Origin: an uncultured Peptococcaceae bacterium
GTDB taxonomy: Bacteria; Bacillota; Peptococcia; Peptococcales; Peptococcaceae
Length of the DNA stretch: 33,756 nucleotides
NCBI GenBank assembly: GCA_910585405.1
Contig: CAJUDO010000031.1
Location: forward strand, 1 to 33,756
Reading direction: 5' to 3'
In this document: positions 7,591 through 15,674 of the stretch, in pieces
Position numbering within the stretch: position 1 is the first letter of the stretch
How the letters are laid out: each line of letters opens with the position of its first letter
The notes under the pieces: model-generated
Seen by the model: the letters and a program-made list of their open reading frames with translations, nothing else
Databases searched by the model: none
What the model was told of the DNA's origin: nothing
Program-made: the position numbers and the translations under genes

Positions 7591-7675
7591 TGCAACTCAT
7601 ATTTATCCATAGCCAGTTCCTATGTTATATGATAGATAAATAGTATTTTACGTATAAATAAATTGAACTTATAAT
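7591..7675 (+). promoter_or_regulatory. Promoter of cassette 1 with conserved upstream block
   Basis: TTTACG (7647-7652), 17 bp, TATAAT (7670-7675) form a sigma-A promoter. The 70 bp at 7591-7660 match 11302-11371 at about 54 of 70 positions without a gap, counted by hand. The shared block includes an inverted repeat ATAG-N7-CTAT (7609-7623) upstream of the -35, a plausible regulator site common to both operons. Confidence 0.65.
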
Positions 7676-7792
7676 AAATTATACTCATTTTTAAAGCAAA
7701 AAGTTTTTTGAAAGGAGGATAGTTCAAATCTAAACTTTAGGGAAAGAAGGAATATAAAACGTATACAAGATCTATAAAAGAAGGGAGAAATT

Positions 7793-9202
7793 ATGATGGG
7801 CAGTTCTATAAAAGAAAAGAAAAATAAAGTATGGATAGCAATTGTAGTTGGTGTAGTTTTTTATTTCTTATTTCAAATGATATCTTTTCCAGGTTTAACC
7901 GCAGAAGGACAAAAAGCAATTGCCTTTACGATTATTATCGTATTTTTTTTAATGGGAGATCTTTTTCCGTTGTTAGTTATATCGCTGCTAATAGTTATTT
8001 TAACGCCGATTTTGGGAATTATCCCACAAGGTGAGGTATTTGCTAATTTTACAATTGGACCAATTTTCTTTGTTTTAGGTGTGTTTATTTTGGCGGAAGG
8101 ATTTACACAAACGGGGTTTGGATATCGATTATCGCTTTATGTGAGCGGTCTGTTTGGCAAAAAACCTGAAAATGTTTTATTAAGTTATATGTTAGCCAGT
8201 GGACTAGTTTCTTCTGTTCTGGCGGACATTCCCACAGCAATTATTTTTGGAGCATTGGCAATGGAAGTACTGAAAGACAATGATTGCTTGCCGGGAAAAT
8301 CGAATTTTGGAAAGTTGTTAATGATTGGTGTACCGATGGGTGCAACGATTGGCGGGATTGGGACACCGGCAGGTGGTGTTGTAAATGTACTAACTATTAA
8401 TCTTATAAAAAGCATACTAGATATAGAAATTACATTTGTACAATGGACGATAGTTTGTTTCCCGTTTGCATTTTTAATGTTGTTATTAGCATGGTTTGTT
8501 TTGTGTAAAGTGTATAAACCAGAAATTTCGGAAGTAAAAGGTTTGGAGAATTTAGCTCAAAAACGTCATGAATTAGGAAGCATGACAAAACGTGAACAAA
8601 AATATTTATTTATTTTTGCTTGTATGATTATCTTATGGCTGACCCAAAGCATACATGGATTAACATTATGGGCGATTGCTATATTGGGAACGACATTGTT
8701 TTTCCTGCCTGGCATCAATATCTTAGAATGGCGCGATGTGAAAAACAACATTAATTATGAAATTCCTTTCTTGATCGGTGCTATGAATGTAATTGCTTAT
8801 TCTTTGACCTCGTCTGGCGCGGCGGAATGGTTTGCATCATATGCGTTAGGCGGCTTGGAAAATGTATCGGCTTTTTCAGTGTTAGCAATTGTTACCGTTA
8901 TTGGTATTGTCGCACATTATATATTGCCTGCATCTTCCGCTGAAGTAATGGTGTTGACACCAGTTGTTTGTATGATTGGATTGCAAGTAGGTGTTGATCC
9001 GGTGATGCTTTCTTTAGCGATTTGTTTGACAGCACATTGTTCTATGCTTTTGCCATTGGGTGATACAATCTGTTTGGCAACGTATTCTTATAACTACTGG
9101 TCTGTTTGGGATATGTTAAAGCCGACATTGATTTTAGCGGTTTTATGGGTCCCGCTTACAATTGTGATTTTACAAATAGCAAAAATATTAACTATATTAT
9201 AA
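7793..9202 (+). CDS. SLC13/DASS-type anion permease (cassette 1)
   Basis: Predicted inner-membrane permease of 469 residues with about 11-12 hydrophobic segments. Sequence style and layout fit the SLC13/DASS (dicarboxylate, citrate, sulfate) and related ArsB/NhaD superfamily. There are two re-entrant-like regions rich in small residues: VPMGATIGGIGTPAGGVVN near 182-200 and YILPASSAEVMVLTP near 375-390. A cytoplasmic loop, RHELGSMTKREQKYLF near 260, recurs in the third permease as RRDELGHMTRREK, so the permeases are paralogous. The canonical SNT signature of DASS carriers is not obvious. Substrate is unknown, probably an organic anion reduced by the adjacent flavoprotein. First gene of a three-gene operon, with 20 bp to the ferredoxin. 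Start ATG 7793; 7796 is possible. Confidence 0.82.
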   Translation: MMGSSIKEKKNKVWIAIVVGVVFYFLFQMISFPGLTAEGQKAIAFTIIIVFFLMGDLFPLLVISLLIVILTPILGIIPQGEVFANFTIGPIFFVLGVFILAEGFTQTGFGYRLSLYVSGLFGKKPENVLLSYMLASGLVSSVLADIPTAIIFGALAMEVLKDNDCLPGKSNFGKLLMIGVPMGATIGGIGTPAGGVVNVLTINLIKSILDIEITFVQWTIVCFPFAFLMLLLAWFVLCKVYKPEISEVKGLENLAQKRHELGSMTKREQKYLFIFACMIILWLTQSIHGLTLWAIAILGTTLFFLPGINILEWRDVKNNINYEIPFLIGAMNVIAYSLTSSGAAEWFASYALGGLENVSAFSVLAIVTVIGIVAHYILPASSAEVMVLTPVVCMIGLQVGVDPVMLSLAICLTAHCSMLLPLGDTICLATYSYNYWSVWDMLKPTLILAVLWVPLTIVILQIAKILTIL

Positions 9203-9222
9203 ATAATTAAGGAGTTGATAGT

Positions 9223-9450
9223 ATGCCACCTGTGATTGATGAAGCAAAATGCATTAAGTGCACGAAGTGTGCGCAAATCTGCTGTGTTGATGTGTATGGT
9301 CCGGCAGAGCCTGGTGAGGTTCCAACTGTGCGTTTTCCAGAGGAATGTTGGCATTGTCGAGCTTGTGTAATGGACTGCCCTGCTGGTGCTATTGATTTGC
9401 GGTATCCATTGCCATATATGTTGCTATATGAAGATTCTAAGACGAACTAG
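9223..9450 (+). CDS. Two-[4Fe-4S] ferredoxin (AprB-like), cassette 1
   Basis: Small cytoplasmic iron-sulfur protein of 75 residues. Cluster motif 1 is CIKCTKCAQICC and motif 2 is CWHCRACVMDCP; each has four Cys. The form ECWHCRAC...DCPxGAIxLRYPL resembles the beta subunit of adenylylsulfate reductase and similar electron-feeding ferredoxins. It starts MPPVIDE, exactly like the ferredoxin of the second cassette. It sits 10 bp before the flavoprotein, so it most likely hands electrons to that enzyme's FAD, either as a subunit or as a free carrier. Ribosome site AAGGAG upstream. Confidence 0.9.
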   Translation: MPPVIDEAKCIKCTKCAQICCVDVYGPAEPGEVPTVRFPEECWHCRACVMDCPAGAIDLRYPLPYMLLYEDSKTN

Positions 9451-9460
9451 GAGGGAAAAT

Positions 9461-11137
9461 ATGATTGAGATTGATAAAACGATACTAGATTGCGATGTAT
9501 TGGTAGTCGGAGGCGGCATTGCTGGTTTAATGGCCGCTATTGCTGCCGCTGATCAGGGTATAAAAGTGATAGTTGCAGAAAAATGTGATACGAGAAGAAG
9601 TGGTTCTGGATGTACAGGTAACGATCATTTTATGTGTTATATACCAGAAGTGCATGGTTCAGTCGATGATTTTTATCAGACGATTAAAATGAGTCAGGCA
9701 GGTCGTATATTTGATAAAACATTGGTAATGAAATTTATTAACCGTAGTTTTGAAGTAGTGCAGGATTGGGAAAAATGGGGCATTGAGATGCGTCCTACAG
9801 GGAAATGGGAGTTTTTAGGTCATGCATTTCCAGGCCGCATGCGAATTCATTTGAAATACAATGGGGAGAATCAAAAAGCTGTTTTAACACAAGAGGCACT
9901 GAAGCGCGGCGTGAAGATAGAAAATAAAACAGCTATTACAGATTATCTAGTAGAAGGCGGAAAGATTGTTGGTGCTATTGGTCTTGATATTTCTAAGATG
10001 CAGCCTAAAATGAAATTATTCCGTGCGAAAAGTGTAATTTCTACTACAGGGAATACAAGCAGATTATATCCATCCATTACAGGGGCGTGGATGTTTAACA
10101 CGGCTGATTGTCCAAGCTCTGCTGCAAATGGTAGAGCGGCGGCTTATAGGGCAGGTGCAGCACTGACAAATCTGGAATTGCCAACATTATTTGCAGGTCC
10201 TAAATACTTTGTCCGCAGCGGTAAGGCAACATGGATTGGTTTGCTAAAGGATTCAAAGGGTACAGCATTAAGTCCTTTTATTAATAAACCTAATAAAGAG
10301 TTGGGTGATGTGACAGCGGATATTTGGCCAGGCGTATTTACTGATAAATATAAGGATGGAACAGGTCCTGTTTATATGGATTGCAGTGAAATAGATAAGG
10401 CAGACATGGATTATATGATGTGGGCTTTCAAGTGTGAAGGGGTTACTTCTTTGGTAGATGCAATGCAAAAGCAAAATATTGATTTGCATAAGCATATGGT
10501 AGAATTTGCGAAATATGAACCAACCATGTTCGGGGCCGGAATAGAAATTGATGAGAATGGTTCTACTAGTGTTTCTGGTTTGTACGCGGCAGGAGATGAA
10601 GTTGGCAATTTCAGAACGGGGGGAATTCCTGGTGCTGCGGTTTATGGAAGGATTGCTGGAGAAAGTGCTGCTGCATATACAAAAAATATAGAGTTTTCTT
10701 CAAATATTGCACAGCATCCGCTCGTACAAAAACGCCAAGAGTTCTTTAATGAATTGTTAGAGCGCAAGACCGGTGCGACATGGAAGGAACTCAATACGGC
10801 GGTACAGCAGATTATGAGTGACTATGCCAGTGTAACGTTTGTGCGCTCAGAAACATTATTATCAGCAGGATATAAGTATTTATGTGATTTGGAGCAATAT
10901 GCCTATCAAACTGTAAAATGTGAAAATTCCCATGAACTGATGCGTGCGTTGGAGTCTTTTGACTTATTGTTATTTGGAAAATTACTTTGTCTGGCTGCCC
11001 GTGAACGAAAAGAAACCCGGGGAATGCACAGGCGTTCCGACTATACTTTTACAAATCCATTATTAGACGGAATGTTGCTTACCGTAAAACAGGGAAAGGA
11101 TGGAGAAGCAGAATTGAATTGGCGTGCAACTTATTAA
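9461..11137 (+). CDS. FAD-binding fumarate-reductase/AprA-like flavoprotein, cassette 1
   Basis: Cytoplasmic flavoenzyme of 558 residues in the FAD_binding_2 (fumarate reductase/succinate dehydrogenase/AprA/L-aspartate oxidase) superfamily. The dinucleotide fold is seen at residues 12-40 (VLVVGGGIAGLMAA ... VIVAEK), followed by RRSGSGCTGNDHF where FAD and substrate loops lie. AGPKYF.RSGKATWIG near 245 and the FAD closure GLYAAGDEVGNFRTGG near 375-390 follow. The C-terminal HRRSDYTFTNP corresponds to the HxREDYP segment of SdhA-type proteins. No signal peptide, haem domain or covalent FMN domain is present, and no membrane anchor is encoded, unlike respiratory fumarate reductases. It is shorter than AprA (about 640). 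Start ATG 9461 behind GGAGGG. Substrate cannot be read; the adjoining permease suggests an imported small acid. Confidence 0.87.
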   Translation: MIEIDKTILDCDVLVVGGGIAGLMAAIAAADQGIKVIVAEKCDTRRSGSGCTGNDHFMCYIPEVHGSVDDFYQTIKMSQAGRIFDKTLVMKFINRSFEVVQDWEKWGIEMRPTGKWEFLGHAFPGRMRIHLKYNGENQKAVLTQEALKRGVKIENKTAITDYLVEGGKIVGAIGLDISKMQPKMKLFRAKSVISTTGNTSRLYPSITGAWMFNTADCPSSAANGRAAAYRAGAALTNLELPTLFAGPKYFVRSGKATWIGLLKDSKGTALSPFINKPNKELGDVTADIWPGVFTDKYKDGTGPVYMDCSEIDKADMDYMMWAFKCEGVTSLVDAMQKQNIDLHKHMVEFAKYEPTMFGAGIEIDENGSTSVSGLYAAGDEVGNFRTGGIPGAAVYGRIAGESAAAYTKNIEFSSNIAQHPLVQKRQEFFNELLERKTGATWKELNTAVQQIMSDYASVTFVRSETLLSAGYKYLCDLEQYAYQTVKCENSHELMRALESFDLLLFGKLLCLAARERKETRGMHRRSDYTFTNPLLDGMLLTVKQGKDGEAELNWRATY

Positions 11138-11239
11138 TTGTCTCCTGAAAAATAACTGAAAAAAATTTGATACAATATCTACGGCCAATGGGGGAAAATT
11201 CCCTCACGGTTATAAGTATTTTATACGGATTAATTTTAA

Positions 11240-11275
11240 AACAGTACTTTGATGTATAAGTACTGTTTTTTATTT
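11240..11275 (+). terminator. Terminator after cassette 1
   Basis: Perfect 10-bp stem AACAGTACTT (11240-11249) / AAGTACTGTT (11258-11267), 8-nt loop, followed by TTTTATTTT. Confidence 0.88.
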
Positions 11276-11301
11276 TCCATAATGTGTAACAAAAAATACA
11301 A

Positions 11302-11386
11302 TGCAATGCACGTCTATCTATAGCTGTTTCCTATGTCACATGGTAGATAAATGATATTTTACATAGAAATAGCATTATACTATAAT
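11302..11386 (+). promoter_or_regulatory. Promoter of cassette 2 with conserved upstream block
   Basis: TTTACA (11358-11363), 17 bp, TATAAT (11381-11386) is a near-consensus sigma-A promoter. The 70 bp from 11302 are the counterpart of the block at 7591 and hold the same ATAG-N7-CTAT repeat (11320-11334) at the same distance from the -10. This implies one shared regulator for both cassettes. Confidence 0.68.
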
Positions 11387-11434
11387 ACAACTATAGAAAT
11401 TTATTATTTACAATTCAGAAGGGGGAAGAACAAG

Positions 11435-11680
11435 ATGCCACCAGTAATTGATGAGGAAAAATGCGTTGGTTGTGGAACCTGCGCGCAAATTTGTCCGTTG
11501 GACGTTTTGAAATACCACAAGGAGACGCGAACGGTGACAGTGCGTTATCCAGATGAATGCTGGCACTGCCGGGCTTGTGCCATTGACTGTCCGAAGGGTG
11601 CGATTCAATTGCGTTATCCGTTATCTCATATGTTATTGCATATGGATGCGCCAACAATCAGAAGGGAGGAATTAGAATGA
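11435..11680 (+). CDS. Two-[4Fe-4S] ferredoxin (AprB-like), cassette 2
   Basis: Paralogue of the ferredoxin at 9223; 81 residues. Both cluster motifs are complete and canonical: CVGCGTCAQICP and CWHCRACAIDCP. It begins MPPVIDEEKC and ends in the shared LRYPLSHMLLH segment. Start ATG 11435 behind AAGGGGGAAG; a longer frame back to 11351 would run through the promoter. It overlaps the flavoprotein start by 4 bp (ATGA), so the two products are made together in fixed ratio, which supports a complex. Confidence 0.92.
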   Translation: MPPVIDEEKCVGCGTCAQICPLDVLKYHKETRTVTVRYPDECWHCRACAIDCPKGAIQLRYPLSHMLLHMDAPTIRREELE

Positions 11681-13359
11681 GTGTGAAAAGACGCAGTGAG
11701 ATTATAAAAAGTGATGTTTTAATTGTCGGAGGTGGGATTGGCGGTATGCAGGCGGCTATCACCGCTGCAGATGAAGGAGCTACGGTTGTGGTAGCGGAAA
11801 AGGCGGATACCCGTCGTTCTGGTTCAGGTGCAACTGGCAATGATCATTTTATGTGCTATATTCCTTCCTATCATGGAGAAGATTTTGACGCCATCATTGC
11901 TGAAGTGACCGATACCTTGGTAGGCCCTCTGCAGGATTTGGATTTGCTGCGGCTGATGATGGGGCGTTCCTTTGAGGTGGTACAGAAGTGGGAATCCTAT
12001 GGCATCAATATGCGGCCCTACGGCGAGGACTATGCGTTTTATGGTCATGCCATGCCGGGACGGCGGCGGTATCATTTGAAATATGATGGGCAACTGCAGA
12101 AACCGCTGTTGACTAAAGAGGCGAAGAAACGGGGCGTGCAGATTGTTAATAAAACGGTAATCAATCAGCTTTTGACAGACGAGTCCGGCCGGGTGATTGG
12201 CGCAATCGGAATTTGTACAGCGGAGGACGAACCGGAAGTGGTGATTTTTCAGGCGAAGGCTGTCATTATTTCCACAGGCAATGCCAGCCGCATGTACCCT
12301 AGCACCAATCCGGCCTATTTGTTCAATCAGGCTGACTGTCCTGCTACAACGGGCAGCGGTCACGCCATGGCATATCGTGCTGGTGCTCGTCTGGTGAATA
12401 TTGATATGCCTTATCTGCATGCTGGTCCAAAATATTTTGCACGCTGCGGAAAAGCGACTTGGATTGGTGTGCTGGTAGATTATTATGGCCGTCCGGTAGG
12501 GCCTTTTGTCAATAAGCCGACCAAAGAACTGGGCGATGCCACTTCTGATATTTGGCAGGGTGTGTTCCAGGAAAAGATGGAAAATGGTTCTGGTCCGGTA
12601 TTTATGAATTGTGCGGAAAATACGCCGGAAGATACGGAATTTATGATGAAGTCCTTTTACAGTGAAGGGGATACTTCTATTGTAGATTATTTGCAGCAGT
12701 ATCACATTGACTTGAATCAAAGCATGATTGAGTTTGGGACTTATGATTATGCGCTGTGTGGCCGCGGTTTGGACATTCAATTGAGCGGGCAAACCAGCCT
12801 GGAAGGGCTCTATGCCGCTGGTGATGTGTTGGGCAATGTGCGGGGCGATATTACCAGCGCGGCAGTATTTGGTATGATTTCTGCAGAGAATGCCGCAGCC
12901 TATGCAAAAACTGTAGACTTTGCAGAAGTAGAAACGCACCCGTTGATTCAGGAATCCATGGATTTATACAACAGTTTATTGGACAGAAAGATCGGTGCGC
13001 ATTGGAAGGAAGCCAATTCTATGTTACAGCAGATTATGAAGGATTATGTAGGGATGAAGGTTCGTTCTAAAACATTATTGAAATCCGGTTTGAAATATCT
13101 GGGTGATTTGAAACGGTATTGCAAAGAACAGCTGAAGGCCGAAAATGCCCATGAATTGATGCGTTGCCTGGAGGTTTTGGATTTATTGGATGTGGCGGAA
13201 GCAATCGCGATTACTTCTGAAAACCGCAAGGAGTCCAGAGGCGCTTATCATCACCGTTCTGATTATACCTATACTAATCCGTTATTGGATAATAAATTCC
13301 AGACTATTGAGCAGAAAAACGGTGAGATTATTCTGAATTTCCGTGATAAAGTGCGATAA
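11677..13359 (+). CDS. FAD-binding fumarate-reductase/AprA-like flavoprotein, cassette 2
   Basis: Paralogue of the enzyme at 9461, with 560 residues and long identical stretches by eye. FAD fold: VLIVGGGIGGMQAA (residues 14-27) with VVVAEK after it. Shared family signatures are RRSGSGATGNDHFMCYIP, AGPKYFARCGKATWIG, NKPTKELGDATSDIW, GLYAAGDVLGNVRG and HHRSDYTYTNPLL. These segments are nearly the same in the first copy, whereas other loops differ (for example GNVRGDITSAA here, GNFRTGGIPGAA there). Such differences in the active-site cover suggest a different but related substrate. No export signal or anchor. It is coupled upstream to its ferredoxin and followed 20 bp later by a permease. Confidence 0.88.
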   Translation: MSVKRRSEIIKSDVLIVGGGIGGMQAAITAADEGATVVVAEKADTRRSGSGATGNDHFMCYIPSYHGEDFDAIIAEVTDTLVGPLQDLDLLRLMMGRSFEVVQKWESYGINMRPYGEDYAFYGHAMPGRRRYHLKYDGQLQKPLLTKEAKKRGVQIVNKTVINQLLTDESGRVIGAIGICTAEDEPEVVIFQAKAVIISTGNASRMYPSTNPAYLFNQADCPATTGSGHAMAYRAGARLVNIDMPYLHAGPKYFARCGKATWIGVLVDYYGRPVGPFVNKPTKELGDATSDIWQGVFQEKMENGSGPVFMNCAENTPEDTEFMMKSFYSEGDTSIVDYLQQYHIDLNQSMIEFGTYDYALCGRGLDIQLSGQTSLEGLYAAGDVLGNVRGDITSAAVFGMISAENAAAYAKTVDFAEVETHPLIQESMDLYNSLLDRKIGAHWKEANSMLQQIMKDYVGMKVRSKTLLKSGLKYLGDLKRYCKEQLKAENAHELMRCLEVLDLLDVAEAIAITSENRKESRGAYHHRSDYTYTNPLLDNKFQTIEQKNGEIILNFRDKVR

Positions 13360-13379
13360 AACATGAGGGGGGAACAAGA

Positions 13380-14792
13380 ATGGCAGTATCTACAGGAAAG
13401 AAAGATACGTTTTCGGCAGCAGATGGACTTAAGTGGGCGATTTCTTTGGGTGTCCCGGCGGCAATCTGGTTTTTGACTCCATTTGATACGGTGTTGCGGG
13501 CTTATTTGGCTATTTCTCTGGGTGGTATTCTATTTTGGGCCTTTCAGGTAATTCCCGAGCCCATTACGGGATTGCTAATTCCTATTTTGTTTTGCATTGT
13601 TGGGGTCGTGACGCCGGATATTGCCTTTACACCATGGTCTATGATTTTGCCATGGCTGGTGTTGGCAGGAATTATCATGGGTGACGTGATGGCCAGCACG
13701 GGCTTGGTAAAACGTATCGCCTATAAAATTTTATTGCTTACAGACTGTTCGGGCAAAGGTCTTTTGATGGGTTGTTTCTTGATTGGGATTTTTTTGCCGC
13801 TGATTGTTTCCAGTACTTGGGCAAAATTATTGATTCTTGGCCCAATTGGGATGGCCATTTGTAAAACCTGGGGGCTGGAGCCAAAAAGTAAAGCAGCTAC
13901 AGGGATTATGGCGATGATTTTGTTTGCATCTTTGTCTTCCTGTCATTTATATATGTCCGGTGATGATGCTATGATTTTTATTGCTTCATTATTTTCAGAG
14001 GTAACCAATGGAGCAATTACAGTAGATTTTTTCCGTTGGCTGAAATTCATGTGGCTGCCCGGGTTTGGTTGGCTAGCTATGTCGATCTTGACACCCTATT
14101 TGATGTTTGTACGCCCTAATAGGGAACAATTGCATGATATTTCAGATACTATTCGTACAGAATATCACGCTATGGGGAAATTATCGGCAGATGAAGTCAA
14201 AACCTTGGTGATTGTATTTTTGATTCTATTGAATTTTATGTTGGAAACTCGAACAGGTTTGAATGCCGCTCATGTGATGGTGGTGTTGGTGTCGCTGTTT
14301 TTTGCACCGGGGATTAATCTGATGAATCTGGAAAAATTGAATCAGTTAAATATTTGGATTATTTTCTTTGTGACAGGTGCATTATCTGTAGGGATTTGCT
14401 CTGGGCCGTCTGGCTTCGGCGCCCTGGCCGAAGAAACACTCTTACCCATTTTAACCAGCGTGGGAGATTATGGGCGTGTCCTGTTAAGCTATACATTCGG
14501 TGTTTTGGCTAATTTCCTGATGACGCCGCTGGGCGCGCAATCTGCTTTTGAACTGTTGATCGGGAATATGCTGTATGGGGCGGGGCTTGACCCTATCAGC
14601 GGGATGATGAGCTTTCAAATGGGGTTGGAGATGTATCTGTTCCCCTATGAAGTGGCTATGGTCTTGTTTTTCTTTGGCTTGGGTTATATGGAAACCAAAT
14701 CAACAATCAAAATGTTTGCTGTCAGAATGGTGCTCTCCTTTGGACTCATGCTGCTGGTGGCAGGATATTGGGATTTCGTAGGAATGTTCTGA
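13380..14792 (+). CDS. SLC13/DASS-type anion permease (cassette 2)
   Basis: Predicted inner-membrane permease of 470 residues with about 11-12 hydrophobic segments and no signal peptide. It has the two-half layout of SLC13 carriers. The first re-entrant-like stretch is SLSSCHLYMSGDDAMIFIAS near 182-201 and the second is NFLMTPLGAQSAFELLIGN near 378-396. Both occupy the places of the usual SNT/TP motifs but are altered. AFQVIPEPITGLLIPIL near the start and LTDCSGKGLLMGCFLIG resemble the third permease more than the first. Ribosome site AGGGGGG, 7 nt before ATG 13380. Third gene of cassette 2, followed by a large inverted repeat. Substrate unknown; it presumably imports the substrate of the flavoprotein or exchanges it for product. 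Confidence 0.82.
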   Translation: MAVSTGKKDTFSAADGLKWAISLGVPAAIWFLTPFDTVLRAYLAISLGGILFWAFQVIPEPITGLLIPILFCIVGVVTPDIAFTPWSMILPWLVLAGIIMGDVMASTGLVKRIAYKILLLTDCSGKGLLMGCFLIGIFLPLIVSSTWAKLLILGPIGMAICKTWGLEPKSKAATGIMAMILFASLSSCHLYMSGDDAMIFIASLFSEVTNGAITVDFFRWLKFMWLPGFGWLAMSILTPYLMFVRPNREQLHDISDTIRTEYHAMGKLSADEVKTLVIVFLILLNFMLETRTGLNAAHVMVVLVSLFFAPGINLMNLEKLNQLNIWIIFFVTGALSVGICSGPSGFGALAEETLLPILTSVGDYGRVLLSYTFGVLANFLMTPLGAQSAFELLIGNMLYGAGLDPISGMMSFQMGLEMYLFPYEVAMVLFFFGLGYMETKSTIKMFAVRMVLSFGLMLLVAGYWDFVGMF

Positions 14793-14817
14793 AACGTAAA
14801 AATTTTTCTCATGAAAT

Positions 14818-14892
14818 AAGCGCATAGACAGAAATGAGATTGCCGTGCAAAGGGACGGCAATCTCATTTCTGAATTTACTTTGAATGCGCTT
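14818..14892. terminator. Nested bidirectional terminator
   Basis: Inner perfect 17-bp stem AGAAATGAGATTGCCGT (14830-14846) / ACGGCAATCTCATTTCT (14855-14871), 8-nt loop. An outer 8-bp repeat AAGCGCAT (14818-14825) / ATGCGCTT (14885-14892) encloses it. It separates the plus-strand permease from the minus-strand regulator and has only a weak T-tail on either side. Confidence 0.78.
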
Positions 14893-14901
14893 GTACTGTG
14901 T

Positions 14902-15606
14902 TTAGAAAAGATTTGTAAAGGCCAAGGCTTCTAATTGCTGCGAATCCAATACCTGCAGGTTTTTCTTCTCCAATTGGATGATATGCTGCTCTTTTAAAAA
15001 TTTCACAGCGTGTGCAACAGATGTGCGGTGCACACCTGATAAGACAGCAAGAAGATTTTGCGTCAGTTTGATGGATTCCAATGGTTTGTAATATTGGCAG
15101 GCTAATTGATAGTAAAAAATTGTCTGATATATTTTTTCAGTGGTAGAGCAAGCGAAATTCTGTAGTATGGTGGCGTTGGCAGAGCGAGAATCAAAAGCTG
15201 CAAAACGCAGAGACATTTCTAAGAGCTCTCGATGCTGCTGTATCAATGTAATATAGTCGGAATAAGGAAGGGCGATGGTTGTCACATTGCTGTATGCGCT
15301 TACTGAGTAAACGGTGGGCTGTTGGTGAATCGCAGCGGCGAAAGCAATGGGATAGCAGGGAAAACAGAGTACGCCTTTTTCCAATCCATTGACGTTGCTG
15401 CTGCTTTCTAGGACAATGCCTGATTTTAATAGTTGTACAGTTTGGGTTTGTTCTTCAAAGGACATAAGAGTTGAGCCTTTTGGGTAATGCTGCAGTACGC
15501 CGCAATTTTCGAAAAACGCTAAATACGGTGTAAAATCAATGTGAAACAATGGCGGAATGATAAAGGGCGCCATGGACAAATAACGGTCTGTTTTTTCTGT
15601 ACGCAT
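14902..15606 (-). CDS. Crp/Fnr-family regulator, CprK-like
   Basis: Predicted dimeric regulator of 234 residues. The effector beta-roll spans roughly residues 20-130. Its opening FIIPPLFHIDFTPYLAFFEN, then YPKGSTLMSFEE and LLKSGIVL, follows the layout I recall for CprK, the chlorophenol-binding activator of reductive dehalogenation genes. The C-terminal winged helix has LTQNLLAVLSGVHRTSVAHAV and KFLKEQHIIQLEKKNLQVL. Start ATG 15606 is preferred because AAGGAG lies 7 nt upstream. A perfect palindrome is located 55 bp upstream, between it and the third permease. CprK-like proteins sense aromatic acids or phenols, which would suit the arylsulfotransferase nearby; that effector assignment is inference. 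Confidence 0.83.
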   Translation of the reverse strand: MRTEKTDRYLSMAPFIIPPLFHIDFTPYLAFFENCGVLQHYPKGSTLMSFEEQTQTVQLLKSGIVLESSSNVNGLEKGVLCFPCYPIAFAAAIHQQPTVYSVSAYSNVTTIALPYSDYITLIQQHRELLEMSLRFAAFDSRSANATILQNFACSTTEKIYQTIFYYQLACQYYKPLESIKLTQNLLAVLSGVHRTSVAHAVKFLKEQHIIQLEKKNLQVLDSQQLEALAFTNLF

Positions 15607-15660
15607 ATAATTGCTCCTTCCTTTTTCAATACAATAATCATAACAGAAATTTTTCAAAAT

Positions 15661-15674
15661 GTAGTGGCCACTAC
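15661..15674. promoter_or_regulatory. Perfect palindrome GTAGT-GGCC-ACTAC, Crp/Fnr-type operator
   Basis: GTAGTGGCCACTAC is a perfect 14-bp dyad of 5-N4-5 form, the same geometry as FNR and CprK (dehalobox) sites. It abuts the -35 (TTTATA, 15675-15680) of the permease promoter with its centre about 42 bp before the predicted start. It also overlaps the -35 region of the regulator's own promoter on the other strand. Confidence 0.7.

Larger units (their letters stand above)
7375..7792. other. 418-bp intergenic region with terminator, promoter block and leader
   Basis: No convincing gene is seen. It holds a hairpin terminator (7480-7510), an inverted repeat CCACT...AGTGG (7452-7470), the conserved promoter block (7591-7675) and a roughly 110-nt leader. 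The leader contains an orphan Shine-Dalgarno AAAGGAGG (7711-7718) with no ATG, GTG or TTG at a usable distance. The true ribosome site for the permease, AGAAGGGAG, is at 7779-7787. Confidence 0.6.

Noticed and set aside
7444..7632. Possible 62-residue gene between the lipoprotein and the first permease
   Set aside because: No ribosome site; it spans a hairpin terminator and the conserved promoter block, and the product resembles nothing.
11180..11225. Possible structured RNA (GGGGGAAAATTCCCTC) after the first flavoprotein
   Set aside because: Only a short local pairing before the terminator; no known riboswitch core recognised.
9461..13359. Calling the flavoprotein/ferredoxin pairs adenylylsulfate reductase (AprAB)
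   Set aside because: Ferredoxin style is similar, but the flavoproteins are about 80-100 residues short, and no sulfate adenylyltransferase or Qmo genes are present.
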